A stretch of DNA of 64,000 bases from QWHO01 sp039809865 (GTDB lineage: Bacteria > Vulcanimicrobiota > Xenobia > Xenobiales > QWHO01), in contig JBDHVW010000006.1 of NCBI GenBank assembly GCA_039809865.1, positions 62,001 to 126,000 on the forward strand. The letters are read 5' to 3'. Below are positions 1 through 9,586 of this stretch, one piece after another. The notes beneath the pieces were generated by a model. That model had not been told where the DNA came from and did not search any database. It saw nothing but the letters and a program-made list of their open reading frames with translations. The stretch's first letter is position 1; the number at the start of each line of letters is the position of its first letter. The translations under genes and the position numbers were made by a program.

Positions 1-3000
1 CCGCCCGCCGAGGTCAGGTTGACGGACCCGCTGGTGGTGTTGGCCTGCAGCACGTCCAGGCCGCCGCTCAGGTCGGAAATGGTCAGGCTGCCGGCCCCCG
101 AGAGGTTGGCCGTCAGAGTGGCCACGTCCGTCTCCAGCGCCACCGGGCCTCCGGCCGTCAGGACCAGCGCGCCGGCCACGACATCCGCGGCGGGATCGCT
201 GCCCTGCTGGGCAAGGGCCCCGGCCGCGTTGAGCGTCACGGTGTTACCCGGAGCGCTCGCGATTCCGACGGCCACGTTGCCCGACCCGGTGGTCGTGAGC
301 GTGATGGGACCCGAGCCGTGGGTATCGGCCGAAGCCACCGACAGGGGACCGTTCTTGGCCACCACGCGGATGCGTCCGCCGGTCGTCTCGAGACCGGCGA
401 CGTTCAATCCGCCTCCCGCGTCCTGCAGGTTGATGGCGCCGGCGTTGGTCACCTTCGTCACGCCCAGGTCGGTCGCATCGGTTTCCAGTTGGGCGGCCGA
501 GCCGATGCCGGTTCCGGCGCTCAGGACCAGCTTGGAGGCGGTCAGGTCGGCCCCGGTATCGTCACCCAGCTCTTCGAGGGAGCCAGCCGCCACCACCGTC
601 AGCTTCTGACCGACGCCGCTCACGCTAACGTTGCCCACCAGGACGTCCCCGGAGGTCACGGTCTTGAGCGTGCTGCTGGTGGGAGCCGTCAGCGCCGTGA
701 CTTCCAACGTGCCGTTCTCGGCCACCAGGCTGATGGCGCCGTCGTGAGCGCTCAGAGCGCTCGCCTGGACGCCGCCCGACAGGTCGCGCAGGTCGACGTC
801 GCCCGCGCTGGTGGCCCGGGCCGTCAGCGTGACCGCGTCGATCTCCGCCTTGACCTGACCGGTGCCGATGAGGCTCATGGTGCTGCCCACGAAGTCGGCG
901 GCCGCATCGTGGGAGATCTCCACGATCGAGCCTTTGCTGTTGACCGTCACCGTGTTGCCGACCGCCGTGGCCGCGCCCACGCGCAGGTTGCCCTGGGTCG
1001 TCTTCAGGGTGAGGTTGCCGTTGCCGCCCGCGGTCGCGAGCGCCACGTTCATCCCGCCCGGTGCGGCGCCCGTCAGGGTGATGCTGCCGTCGAAAGTCGT
1101 CACGGCGTTGTAGAGAATCGGCGTGGCGCAGGTCGAGGACAGCGTGACGGCGCCCACTCCGGTGACCTGGGCGGTGAGGCCGCCGGGGGCATCCCATTCG
1201 AGCGCGTTGCCGGGGCCGATGGCTCCGGCCGCGACCAGCGCGATGGCCGTGCCCTTGAGGTCGGCATCGGGATCCGAGCCCAGCTCCTGGATGGCGCCGG
1301 CCGAGTTGAGCTGTACGTTGTTCCCGTGAACGTCGCGGACGTTCAGGTTGCCCGAGGTCTGCGTCACCAGCGTGACATCGCCCGTGGAGGCGTCCAGAGC
1401 GTCGACGTTGAGCCCCCCGCTCACGTCCGTGAGCACGATGTTCCCGCTGTCTGCGGTCGCGCTTTGCAGAGTGACCGCGTCGAGTTGGAGGTTGGTCCCT
1501 TCGAAGGACGTCAGGGTCACGGTCGTGGCCGTCACATCGGCCGTCGCGTCGGCCCCGAGCTCGAGGATCTCGCTGGTCGAGGTGACGACGACCGTCTGCC
1601 CGGTGGCGTTGCCCACCCGCACGTCGCCGCCCACGAGGGTCTGCAGAACGACGGTGCCAGACCCGGTCGCCGAGGTGACCGACAGATCGCCCAGTTGCGT
1701 GGCCAGCGTCATACTGCCGTTCGCCGTGGTAGCGCTGGTCACGCTCAGCCCGCCGCCCTGGTCGATCACGCTGATGTCGCCCGTCCCGGTGACCGACGCG
1801 GTCAGGGTTCCGACGTCCAGCAACAGGTTGATGCCCGTGCCCGCGGTCAGCACGGCCGAGCCCGACTCGATGCGCGGGGTTCCTCCGGTGGGGCCAAACA
1901 GGATGGCGCCATCGGCCTGCACCGTCACCAGATCGCCCAGGGCATTGACGTTGTCGACGATGACATCGCTCCCGATCGAGCGCAGGTTGATGTTCTTGCC
2001 GGTGCCCTGGGTATCGACCATGCCGGCGTTCAGCGTGCCGTTGTTGGCGGTGACGAAAATGGAGCCGTTGCTGGCGGCGGCCGTCGGCAGGTCAAGGCCG
2101 CCGGAGGTGTCGGTCAGCAGGATGTTACCCGTGCTGAACGCGGCCAGGGTGGTGGCGTCCACCTCGAGCCGGCCCGAGCCGCCCACGCCTCCGATCGCGC
2201 CCTGGGCGGACAGGGTCATGGTGTTGGCGGTGGCTCGGGGCGTGCCGTTGGCGGCGATCGCCGCCTCGACGTTGCTCGCCGAGCTCACGGTCAAGTCGTT
2301 CGTTGCGTTGACGGTGCGCAGAATCACTTTGCCCGACGTGTCGGTGAAGAGCGAGATGGAGGGCGCGATGACGTTTCGGGCCAGCAGGTCGCCATTCTGG
2401 GAGTGCAGCGTGAGGGTGCTGGCGGCCGTGGCCGTGGCATCGACTCCACCGGTGGTGTCGGTCAGGTTGATGGCCCCCAGCACGCTGGTGGCGGTCAAGG
2501 TCGTCGTGTCGAGCTCGAACGGGCCGATGTTGGCCTGGGCGGTCAGCGTCATCGTGGGGGCCGTCAGGTCCGCGGCCGGGTCGGAGCCGCTCTGCAAGAT
2601 GGCGCCATCTGAGGAAAGCGTTACGCTCGGAGCGCTGGCCGAGCCAACCAGGATGTTGGAGAGATTGGAGGTGGTGACCTGGAGGCCGGTGGACTGGACG
2701 TTGCTCAGGGTGACGTCCCGGTTGGAGGTCACCGTCAGGCTGCCTACGTTGGCCGTGATGTCGACCGCCCCCCCGCGCTCGTCGAAGACCACATTGCCGG
2801 CCCGCACGAAGTTAGCCGTCACGGGCGAGGCGGCGACGTTGTTGACATAGGCCGTGCCGGAGGTGGTGCCGGCCGTCAGGTTGGTCGACTGGAGAGCTTC
2901 GGAGTGGAGGTCGCTGCCGATGCCCGTGCCCGCCAGCAGGGTCAGGGTGGGGGCCACGATGGGCGTGGCGTCGACGGTCCCCTCGATCCCCGTCCCGGCC

Positions 3001-5912
3001 GTGAGCGAGACGTTGCTGCCCTGAATCGTGGTGTAGGTCAGGTAGCCCGGGGTCGTCAGGGTGACGCTGCCGCTCCCGACCGTGAGCGCGTTGAGCTGAA
3101 GCAGGCCGCTGCTGAGATTCGCAAGCCGGATGTTGCCCGAGCCCGAGACGCTGGCGTCCAGCTCGCTGGCCCGGATCTCGAGGGGGTTGGGAGCGCCGAT
3201 ACCGCTCCCGAAAGCGAGTTGGATGCTGCGCGCCGTGAGGTCGGACGCGGCGTCCAGGGCCGAATCCAACTCGGTCACCACCGAGCCGCCGAGCTGGATG
3301 GCGTTGCCGGCCACCACCTGCGAGACCTCGATATTTCCCAGGCCCGTCAGGAGGAAATCATGGCCCGCGCTGCCGAGCAAGACCAGGCCATCGTCGGTAT
3401 TCAGGGAGACGTCGCCATTCGTAGCGCTGAAGTTGGCTCGCCCATCACCGATCAGGTTGAGATTGAAGTTGCCGTTGGAGGCGGTGCCGCTGGCTCCGGC
3501 AGAGCTTGCCAGGAACCCGAGCTCGGGCCGAGAGCTCGCGCCGACTCCCAGAGCCGCGTTGAAGACGGCGCTGCTGAGGACGGAGACATCGGCGCTCGGG
3601 TCGGGGGCACCCAGCTCTTCGATGGTTCCCGCCGAGAAGAAGAAGGCCACCTCGGCCACGACATTTCCGAGCGCGATCGTGCCCGAGGTCGTCGTGGTCG
3701 CTCGCACCTGACCGCTGGTGACGTTGGTAGAGACGACATCGATGTCGCCGCCGTCATTGCTGACGAAGAAGTTCATCCCGTTGCCGGTGGCTGAATCGAG
3801 GACCAGCTTCTGTCCCCCCGTCTGGGCGACGGAAAGCATATCGGCCGAGTTCGAGCTCATGGTGACGTGCGAGGTGGCCGTGGGGGTGTTGAGAAGGTAC
3901 GCCTGCTCGGTGGCGGAAACCGAGACAGTATCCGCCTCCAGCCGGACGGGCTGGGAGGCCCCGCCGATCACGCGGCCGGCCAGAGTCACCGTGCTGGCGA
4001 CGAGCGAGCCGCCCCCGTCGAAGATATCTCCGCTCACGGACAGGTTGGCGAGGTTGCCGGGGACCTGGACATCGTTGATCAGCACCACGACCTGCGCGGT
4101 CTGCGTGGTCACCGTGAGGTCGTGGTTGCCCCCCACCACGACGTTCGCGAGCCGGAGCGTGCCGGCGGCGCCGTCGATGCGAATCTCCCCGTCCACCGTC
4201 TGGACGTCGAGGTTGGTCGTGCCGCCCCCGGTGGCCTGCAGATTGATGGCCCCCGTGGCCGCGGCGGAGACGTTGGACGCGGAGAGCTGGAACGGCGTGA
4301 CATTGCCGATGGTGCCGGCCGTCAGCACGACCGTGGGGGCCGAAGCGTCGGCGGCCGGATCGGAATTGAGCTCCAGAAGGGCGGCGCCGCTCGCCGTCAG
4401 CTCGATCGTGTCGGTGCCGGTCACCAGGTCGACCGCGAGATCGGCGTCGTTGCTAAGGAGCACCGAGCCGCCGGTATTGGATACCGCGTTGGCGCTCAAT
4501 TTGAAGCCACCCGTCTGGTCGAGCTGCACGGTGCCGCCGGTCGTGCTGAGCGACAGAGTGGTGTCGGCCGTGGCGGCGTGCGTCAGAGTCACACTTCCTC
4601 CGGCGCTGACCGAGATCGCCGGGGTTTGCTCCAGGGCCGCCGTGAGACTGCTGCCCACGGTCGCCGAAAAGGCTCCTCCGTTGGCGTCGATGACTCCGGT
4701 CGTCACAGCGCCCCCGCCCGTGATGGTCACGTTCAGCGCGCCCACGGTCGAGGTGATTGGCGCGTTCAGGGTCACGGTGCCGCTCGTGGCGCCGGCCTGG
4801 AAGCTCAGGGTAGCGTCGCCGCCCGCGGTCTTGGCGATGGGCGCATCCGCGTTCTGGACGATGTTGCCGTCGCTGCCCAGGGTCGTGGCGATCACGTCGA
4901 AATTGGCGCCCGCGTCGAGACTCGTCTGGATCTGCGTGTTCTGGATCTCGTTCACGCCCGGGGAGCCCGAGACGATGGTGATCGTCCCCGGATCCACCAG
5001 CCAGGTGCCGCCCGCGCTCACGCGCACGTCCGCGTCGCGCAACAGGATGTCGTGCTGGCTGGAGGTCTCCACGAAGTCACCCTGCAGCACGCCGCCGACG
5101 GCCACTTTGGAAGCTCCCAGCAGGCGCACGTCGCTGCCCTGCACGGTGCCGCTGTTCACCAGCAGGCTGCCGGCCAGGCGCACGACCCCGTCTTCCTCGG
5201 TCAGGGCCGAGGCCGAAACCAGGTCGCCCTTCTGCACCACGCCCCGCAGCACGTCACTCACCGCGTCGGGAGTCAACGTGACCGTCCCCGAGCCGGCCGA
5301 AACTGCCAGCTGATAGCTCACCAGTCCTCGCCCGTCCAGGTTCATCGCAAACGAGTCGCCCGAGCCCAGCACGACCTTACCCAGGTTGGCCACGATCAGG
5401 CCCTCGTTGGACACCAGAGGGGCGGAAAGAATGACATAGCCCTCGTCGCTCACGTGAATCGTGCCCTGATTCACCACCGAGGCCAGATCGAAGCTCGGGT
5501 CCTGAACGAAATGGTAGTTTCCACTCAAGAAGTCGTCGTTGCTGATGTTGAGGGTCGTCGCCACCAGCGAGCCCACGTCAACCTGTGAAGACGGTCCGAA
5601 TAAAACGCCGTTGGGGTTGACCAGAAACAACTGCCCGTTCGCCTGGAGCTTGCCCAGAATGCGGCTGGGATCGCCGCCCACCACGCGGTTGAGAAGAACC
5701 GCCGTCTCGTTCGGTTGCACGAAGCGCACCAGCTCGTCGGGGCTCACGTTGAACCGCTGCCAGTCCACGATCGCCTTATCGGTCAGCTGCCGGATCGTGG
5801 TCCCCTGGATCGTGACCGAGCCTGCGCGCACCTCGCCCCCCTCGGGCGCCGCCAGAGAACTGACGGAAAGAGACGAAAATAGCAATGCACTGATGAGAAC
5901 GGTCTTGTTCAC
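1..5912 (-). CDS. Filamentous-haemagglutinin-like adhesin (TpsA type), 3' end beyond the left edge
   Basis: About 1970 codons are open without a stop and run off the window at base 1. The start is GTG at 5912 with a Shine-Dalgarno-like AGGGAG 7 nt upstream. A signal peptide (hydrophobic run ending in SSLAA, residues ~4-22) precedes a haemagglutination-activity (TPS) domain, recognised by the NPNGVLFG motif near residue 95 followed by DVGSLVATT. The remainder is a long beta-helix-like array of degenerate units that alternate 'VTLNAAG', 'NVTVG', 'GSDPAADLTA' and 'DLSGGLDV' phrases. In this family the TPS domain is recognised by an outer-membrane TpsB partner that exports the protein; no TpsB gene lies in the window. 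Likely role: surface adhesion or a secreted matrix protein. Total size and C-terminal function are unknown because the gene is cut. Confidence 0.85.
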   Translation of the reverse strand, partial: MNKTVLISALLFSSLSVSSLAAPEGGEVRAGSVTIQGTTIRQLTDKAIVDWQRFNVSPDELVRFVQPNETAVLLNRVVGGDPSRILGKLQANGQLFLVNPNGVLFGPSSQVDVGSLVATTLNISNDDFLSGNYHFVQDPSFDLASVVNQGTIHVSDEGYVILSAPLVSNEGLIVANLGKVVLGSGDSFAMNLDGRGLVSYQLAVSAGSGTVTLTPDAVSDVLRGVVQKGDLVSASALTEEDGVVRLAGSLLVNSGTVQGSDVRLLGASKVAVGGVLQGDFVETSSQHDILLRDADVRVSAGGTWLVDPGTITIVSGSPGVNEIQNTQIQTSLDAGANFDVIATTLGSDGNIVQNADAPIAKTAGGDATLSFQAGATSGTVTLNAPITSTVGALNVTITGGGAVTTGVIDANGGAFSATVGSSLTAALEQTPAISVSAGGSVTLTHAATADTTLSLSTTGGTVQLDQTGGFKLSANAVSNTGGSVLLSNDADLAVDLVTGTDTIELTASGAALLELNSDPAADASAPTVVLTAGTIGNVTPFQLSASNVSAAATGAINLQATGGGTTNLDVQTVDGEIRIDGAAGTLRLANVVVGGNHDLTVTTQTAQVVVLINDVQVPGNLANLSVSGDIFDGGGSLVASTVTLAGRVIGGASQPVRLEADTVSVSATEQAYLLNTPTATSHVTMSSNSADMLSVAQTGGQKLVLDSATGNGMNFFVSNDGGDIDVVSTNVTSGQVRATTTTSGTIALGNVVAEVAFFFSAGTIEELGAPDPSADVSVLSSAVFNAALGVGASSRPELGFLASSAGASGTASNGNFNLNLIGDGRANFSATNGDVSLNTDDGLVLLGSAGHDFLLTGLGNIEVSQVVAGNAIQLGGSVVTELDSALDAASDLTARSIQLAFGSGIGAPNPLEIRASELDASVSGSGNIRLANLSSGLLQLNALTVGSGSVTLTTPGYLTYTTIQGSNVSLTAGTGIEGTVDATPIVAPTLTLLAGTGIGSDLHSEALQSTNLTAGTTSGTAYVNNVAASPVTANFVRAGNVVFDERGGAVDITANVGSLTVTSNRDVTLSNVQSTGLQVTTSNLSNILVGSASAPSVTLSSDGAILQSGSDPAADLTAPTMTLTAQANIGPFELDTTTLTATSVLGAINLTDTTGGVDATATAASTLTLHSQNGDLLARNVIAPSISLFTDTSGKVILRTVNATNDLTVSSASNVEAAIAANGTPRATANTMTLSAQGAIGGVGGSGRLEVDATTLAAFSTGNILLTDTSGGLDLPTAAASNGSIFVTANNGTLNAGMVDTQGTGKNINLRSIGSDVIVDNVNALGDLVTVQADGAILFGPTGGTPRIESGSAVLTAGTGINLLLDVGTLTASVTGTGDISVIDQGGGLSVTSATTANGSMTLATQLGDLSVTSATGSGTVVLQTLVGGDVRVGNATGQTVVVTSTSEILELGADATADVTATTVTLTSFEGTNLQLDAVTLQSATADSGNIVLTDVSGGLNVDALDASTGDVTLVTQTSGNLNVRDVHGNNVQLNSAGAIQELGSDPDADLKGTAIALVAAGAIGPGNALEWDAPGGLTAQVTGVGAVTLSSTCATPILYNAVTTFDGSITLTGAAPGGMNVALATAGGNGNLTLKTTQGNLRVGAATAVGNTVTVNSKGSIVEISHDAAADFVGSTMSLIGTGQVKAEIDAVTLTARATSAGDVDLRDLSGGVQASALSAHDGAISLVAENGTLEVTALTAPTSSTLKTVTSGDVLVGNVSVSGVGQKLTVVAAGSLEELGDDTGADLTASKLVLSAGTGIGSAAQLETDATDLGVTKVTNAGAINLQDAGGGLNVAGLETTGGRIRVVAKNGPLSVASADTHGSGPITLTTTGSGNVAVGIASAPGNTVTLNAAGALAQQGSDPAADVVAGALVLTAGGPVALETDVATLTANLSGAGSLTISDLSGGLDVLQANTTSGSVNLTSAG

Positions 5913-5970
5913 AGGAATTCTCCCTGAAAGTATTGAGAGAAAATTACCTTAGAACAGCCCGGTCAAAACA

Positions 5971-6522
5971 TCAAGGCTGATTGCCAAGAAAGAAGCGGAC
6001 CGTCACGTCATAGTCGCCCACGATAGCAGGATCGTTGGGGTGCACGCGGTGCGTGTGCACCTTGCAGGTCAGCACGCGCGAACCGGTGGGCATGTCGAAC
6101 CAGATCGTGCCGGAGGGGCCCAGGTCGGCCAGCCTCCGGACCGAGCCCTCGAAATCGCGCTGCAGCCAGCCGCTGGGGGCCAGGCTGATGACCGCCCGAT
6201 CGGGCAGCGCGGGGTCTCCGGGCAGCCAGTCCGGCTCGCCCGTGGGCAGGACCTGCATCACGCCGTCGACCACGCGCGGCAGCCAGTAGGTGATCTGGGC
6301 CTGGCCGGGCAGGTCGATCTGCTCGACCCGGGCGCCCCGGAACTCACCCCTCAGCCGGTCGGCGGCCTGCATCGCGGAGCGGTAGACTTCACTGGCGAGG
6401 TCACTGTGCCGGCCGGCGCTCTTGCTGGCGAGTTGGATCGAGACCACCAGTACCGCCAGTCCGATGAAGACGGCGCAGGCAACCAGCGTCTCGACCAGGG
6501 TCGCGCCCTTACGGCACGGCAT
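5971..6522 (-). CDS. Type IV prepilin-like protein
   Basis: 183 aa. Short basic leader MPCRKG, then ATLVETLV and a hydrophobic stretch to about residue 30: the prepilin-peptidase site with cleavage after Gly and the glutamate at +5, the hallmark of type IV pilins and type II secretion pseudopilins. The C-terminal half is beta-rich and is not recognisable as a specific minor pilin. It overlaps the upstream prepilin gene by 14 nt, so both probably belong to one operon reading 8463 to 5971. The PilC/GspF-like gene diverging at 8484 supports a pilus or pseudopilus assembly role at the inner membrane. Major pilin, ATPase and secretin genes are not in the window. Confidence 0.75.
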   Translation of the reverse strand: MPCRKGATLVETLVACAVFIGLAVLVVSIQLASKSAGRHSDLASEVYRSAMQAADRLRGEFRGARVEQIDLPGQAQITYWLPRVVDGVMQVLPTGEPDWLPGDPALPDRAVISLAPSGWLQRDFEGSVRRLADLGPSGTIWFDMPTGSRVLTCKVHTHRVHPNDPAIVGDYDVTVRFFLGNQP

Positions 6523-6892
6523 AGAACAGGGTCCAAAGGTCGTAGCGCTGGGGGCCTTCCTTACTGTCCCAGTAGACGCGCACCTCGACCCGCTTGAGAG
6601 TTGGCTCGGGCAGCGTCTCGAGGACCTCGACCTGGTAGCCCGTCTGCTCGGGGTCGGGCGTTTTGGCGGCCGCCACCGAGACGGCGAAATCCTGGCGCAC
6701 CGCTTCTTCCAGCGCGTGCATGCGCGAGGCCGCCAGCAGCGATGCGGTATGGCGCCCCCGGTTGCCCTGGGCGGCCCGAGCCGAGTAGATGTGCACGCTG
6801 ACCAGACCCAGCACGGCGATCGTGATGAGCAGCAGGCTGACCATCACCTCGGCCAGGTTGAAGCCGCGGCGCCTCAGTAAGTGGACAGCCAT
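6509..6892 (-). CDS. Type IV prepilin-like protein (PilV/GspI-like size)
   Basis: 127 aa. Leader MAVHLLRRRG followed by FNLAEVMVSLLLITIAVLG: a class III signal with cleavage expected after the Gly and Glu at +5, then a single membrane-spanning helix. Size and the motif resemble PilV/GspI minor pseudopilins, which help initiate pilus assembly. It overlaps the neighbouring genes at both ends (19 nt with the PilX-like gene, 14 nt with the next prepilin), indicating translational coupling in a three-gene operon. Confidence 0.75.
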   Translation of the reverse strand: MAVHLLRRRGFNLAEVMVSLLLITIAVLGLVSVHIYSARAAQGNRGRHTASLLAASRMHALEEAVRQDFAVSVAAAKTPDPEQTGYQVEVLETLPEPTLKRVEVRVYWDSKEGPQRYDLWTLFYAVP

Positions 6893-8463
6893 CTCACTTC
6901 CCCGCCTCCGGAGGTGCTGGGGGGACTGCCCACGCCCATGCTCATGATGTTGACGTTCCAGTTGGAGTCAGCCGTGAAGAGCGTGCCGTCCTTCTCGTAA
7001 TACTGGAGCGGGAGCGATTTCATCAGACTCCAGTAGCCGGTCGCCTTGCTGCGAGCCATCACCTCGTCCCGACCGTCCCGAGCCCAGCGCGCGTAAAGAT
7101 TACCGTCCTTGTCCACCTTGAGGTAGCGCAGGTTGCTGCAAAAGCCCTTCTGGGTAACGACGCCCGTGGAGGTGTTCACCTTCTTGGGCGGGGGCGCCAG
7201 CCAGGTCCATTGGCCGGGCACGATGCCCGAAGAATCGGGCGCGCCCGAAGGAGAGAACTTGTAGATCGTGCTGGCGTAGTTGTCCGGGTCGTAGCAGGCG
7301 TAGACCTCTCCGTCGGGCCCGGCGGCCATCCCGCCTTTGAAATTGTGGGGATAAAGACTTGGCTGGACCAGGACCGTGCCGTCCTTCTTGTAGAGGACGC
7401 GCGGCGGAGGCGGGAGCACGCTCCAGGTCTGGTCGTTGAAGTCGTAGCGGAACATCGCATCCGGGTCATTGTCGTTGCCCTGCACCGCATACAGCGTGCC
7501 GCCCGGCTCCATGCTCAGGCCACGCAGGTTGGGCGAGTAGCCGGGTCCGGTCCGCAGCACGCCATCGTCCTTGTAATACTTGTTCGGAGCCGGCTTGATG
7601 GCGGTCCAGGCCGTGGTCGGATCGGTCTCCCATTTGTCGATGTCGAGCGTGTAGAGGGTGTCGATGTTGTCGCGCTCGAGCCGCACCACCAGGCGGTTCT
7701 TGCCGTCACTCGTCAGATCGCGCAGATCGCCGGCAACCTTGTCGCTACGGGTCGTCAGGACGCCGGCGCCATTCCAGTAAGCCGAGATCACCGGCGGGAG
7801 GACCTCCCAGGTGCCGTCTTTCTTGTAGCGGTAGACCGCATCTGACTTGCCGTTGCCGCGACGCATCGCCACGTAGAGGTTGCCCTCGTCGTCCGGGCAG
7901 ACGAACCCGAGATTGGGCGCGTACTCTCCCGCAATGGTCAGGAGGTCGATCGTGTCGGTGGCGGCGTTGTGAATGTAGTAGCGCAGCGGCGCGGGGGGGA
8001 CGATGGTCCAGGTGGGCGAGTTGGGTGTGCTGAAGAACAGCGAGTCCAGGCCGTGGTCGCGGCTGACCTCGGCGAAGACGGTGCCCTGGATGTCGGTGCC
8101 GCGGGCCACCGTGGCGGTCACGGTCTCGGTCACGTCGCGATAGGTGGCCTGGCAGTAGAGATAGAGCACGTTCGGCTGGGTCGTCGGCCCGGTCCAGATC
8201 TTCAGGTGGGCGCCTTCCACGTCCATTTCCTCAGCCTTGGACTCGCTGTCGTGGCTCGTTTCCCAGCCGGCCGTCTCGACCATGTGCTTGAGGCCGAGAT
8301 TGACGCCGGCCCGGGCGGCGAAGACGGATTGGCTTTTGAGATAGCCTTGCCGCAAGAACAAGGTGTCCTGGGCCGTCTGGCTGGAAATGCCGATAATCAA
8401 GGAATACACGATGATTACCAAGAACATGGCGGTCATGATCGCCACCCCGCGACGCTTCCCCAT
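6874..8463 (-). CDS. PilX-like minor pilin fused to a repeat (propeller-like) domain
   Basis: 529 aa from the ATG at 8463. A TTG 18 nt upstream (8481) is possible, but neither start has a clear ribosome site, and the residues after the ATG (MGKRRGVAIMTAMFLVII) look like the usual PilX N-terminus. One membrane helix (~10-30) and a PilX-like stalk are followed, from about residue 150, by four to five copies of a ~60-residue unit with the pattern NLR-L-x-D-GNLYA, an aromatic/WxxLPP segment and YYKKDG. This repeat geometry suggests a beta-propeller or similar ligand-binding head. PilX proteins are minor pilins involved in contacts between pili; here the head would sit at the pilus surface or tip. 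First gene of the operon with two prepilins; divergent from pilC/gspF. Confidence 0.65.
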   Translation of the reverse strand: MGKRRGVAIMTAMFLVIIVYSLIIGISSQTAQDTLFLRQGYLKSQSVFAARAGVNLGLKHMVETAGWETSHDSESKAEEMDVEGAHLKIWTGPTTQPNVLYLYCQATYRDVTETVTATVARGTDIQGTVFAEVSRDHGLDSLFFSTPNSPTWTIVPPAPLRYYIHNAATDTIDLLTIAGEYAPNLGFVCPDDEGNLYVAMRRGNGKSDAVYRYKKDGTWEVLPPVISAYWNGAGVLTTRSDKVAGDLRDLTSDGKNRLVVRLERDNIDTLYTLDIDKWETDPTTAWTAIKPAPNKYYKDDGVLRTGPGYSPNLRGLSMEPGGTLYAVQGNDNDPDAMFRYDFNDQTWSVLPPPPRVLYKKDGTVLVQPSLYPHNFKGGMAAGPDGEVYACYDPDNYASTIYKFSPSGAPDSSGIVPGQWTWLAPPPKKVNTSTGVVTQKGFCSNLRYLKVDKDGNLYARWARDGRDEVMARSKATGYWSLMKSLPLQYYEKDGTLFTADSNWNVNIMSMGVGSPPSTSGGGEVRWLSTY

Positions 8464-8483
8464 AAGGAGAAGGTAGCACAAAA

Positions 8484-9515
8484 GTGCGCGTTCGGCAGGC
8501 CTCGGTACGCATGTTCACGCTGCACTTCTCGGTGCTGCTCGGGGCCGGTATCGGAATCGCCCGCGGCCTGGCGGTGCTGAGCGACGATCCCGACAAGAAG
8601 ATGGCCGAGGTCGTGCGCTCCCTGGTGCGGCGGGTGGACAGCGGCCACGCCCTCAGCTCGGCGCTGGCGGGGCACCCCGAGGTATTCCCCGCGATGTATC
8701 TCAGCCTGGTGCGCGTGGCCGAGCTCACGGGTGGCATCACGAAGGCCTTCGACCGCCTGGCCCACGTACTGGAGCGGCAGAGCAGCCTGCGAACCCGCAC
8801 CACCAGCGCGCTGGTCTACCCCCTCTTCGTCCTCATCTCGACCCTGGCGATGGCGTTCTTCCTGCTCTACTTCCTCTTGCCGATGTTTCTCAAGACCTTC
8901 AGCCAGTCCGGCACGCAGTTGCCGTTCCTGACGCGCGTGCTGGCAGCGGTGGCCGAGAACAAGCTGCTGATGCTGGTCCCTCCCCTCACGCTGGCGGCCG
9001 CCGTCGGGCTGCTCGTGCTCTACGCCCGCCGGCCCGAGCGCCGCGCTCGCCTGCAGATGGCGCTCTACCGCGTGCCCATCCTGGGCCGCTTCCTCTTTCT
9101 GATGGCGCTCTCGCAATTTACCGAGAGCATGGCCGTGCTGCTCGAGAACGGCGTGGACCTGATGCGCGCCCTCGACTGCATCCGCAAGAGCCCGACAGGC
9201 TGGCAACCCTTAGACGATGCCGTGGTCGAGCTTCAGGGGCGCATCTTCGAGGGCGAGGAGCTGAGTGAAGCGATGACCTCGCAGGGGCTCTTCCCCCGCC
9301 TGTTGATCAACCTCGTCGCGGCGGGCGAGAGCGTCGGAACGGTGCATCCGTGGTTCGAGCGCTACTCCAAGCTGATCGAGGAGGAGCTCCAGGAGACGGT
9401 GGATTCGCTGGTGGCGGTGCTCGAGCCCGCCCTGCTGATGTTTCTGGGGGGCGCCGTGGGCACGGTGGTGCTGGCCTGCTTCCTGCCCACCTACCAGTTG
9501 ATGAACTCACTCTAG
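8484..9515 (+). CDS. Type II secretion / type IV pilus inner-membrane platform protein (GspF/PilC family)
   Basis: 343 aa from GTG at 8484, preceded by AAGGAGAAGG. Two T2SSF domains (about residues 10-135 and 205-335) separated and followed by membrane segments (~100-135, ~150-185, ~305-335), the standard GspF/PilC arrangement. The family forms the inner-membrane platform that couples the assembly ATPase to pilin polymerisation. At 343 aa it is slightly shorter than the usual ~400 aa at the N-terminus. It diverges, with only 20 nt between start codons, from the pilin operon whose products it probably assembles. Confidence 0.85.
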   Translation: MRVRQASVRMFTLHFSVLLGAGIGIARGLAVLSDDPDKKMAEVVRSLVRRVDSGHALSSALAGHPEVFPAMYLSLVRVAELTGGITKAFDRLAHVLERQSSLRTRTTSALVYPLFVLISTLAMAFFLLYFLLPMFLKTFSQSGTQLPFLTRVLAAVAENKLLMLVPPLTLAAAVGLLVLYARRPERRARLQMALYRVPILGRFLFLMALSQFTESMAVLLENGVDLMRALDCIRKSPTGWQPLDDAVVELQGRIFEGEELSEAMTSQGLFPRLLINLVAAGESVGTVHPWFERYSKLIEEELQETVDSLVAVLEPALLMFLGGAVGTVVLACFLPTYQLMNSL

Positions 9516-9549
9516 CTTTCTGGAACTTCCCCCCCGGGACGGGCGTCTA

Positions 9550-9579
9550 TTGCAGTGAATTCACTTTCTGGGGTAGATT
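9550..9579 (+). promoter_or_regulatory. Candidate sigma70-type promoter of the Bat operon
   Basis: TTGCAG at 9550-9555 and TAGATT at 9574-9579 with an 18-nt spacer. The ATG of the first Bat-operon gene follows 7 nt after the -10 box, which would place transcription start at or next to the start codon (leaderless mRNA). Confidence 0.4.
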
Positions 9580-9586
9580 CGCTCCG

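Noticed and set aside
318..5588. Long plus-strand open frames of up to 764 aa over 318-5588.
   Set aside because: They lie opposite the adhesin frame, have Arg/Gly/His-rich composition typical of antisense frames in GC-rich DNA, and show no domains or ribosome sites.
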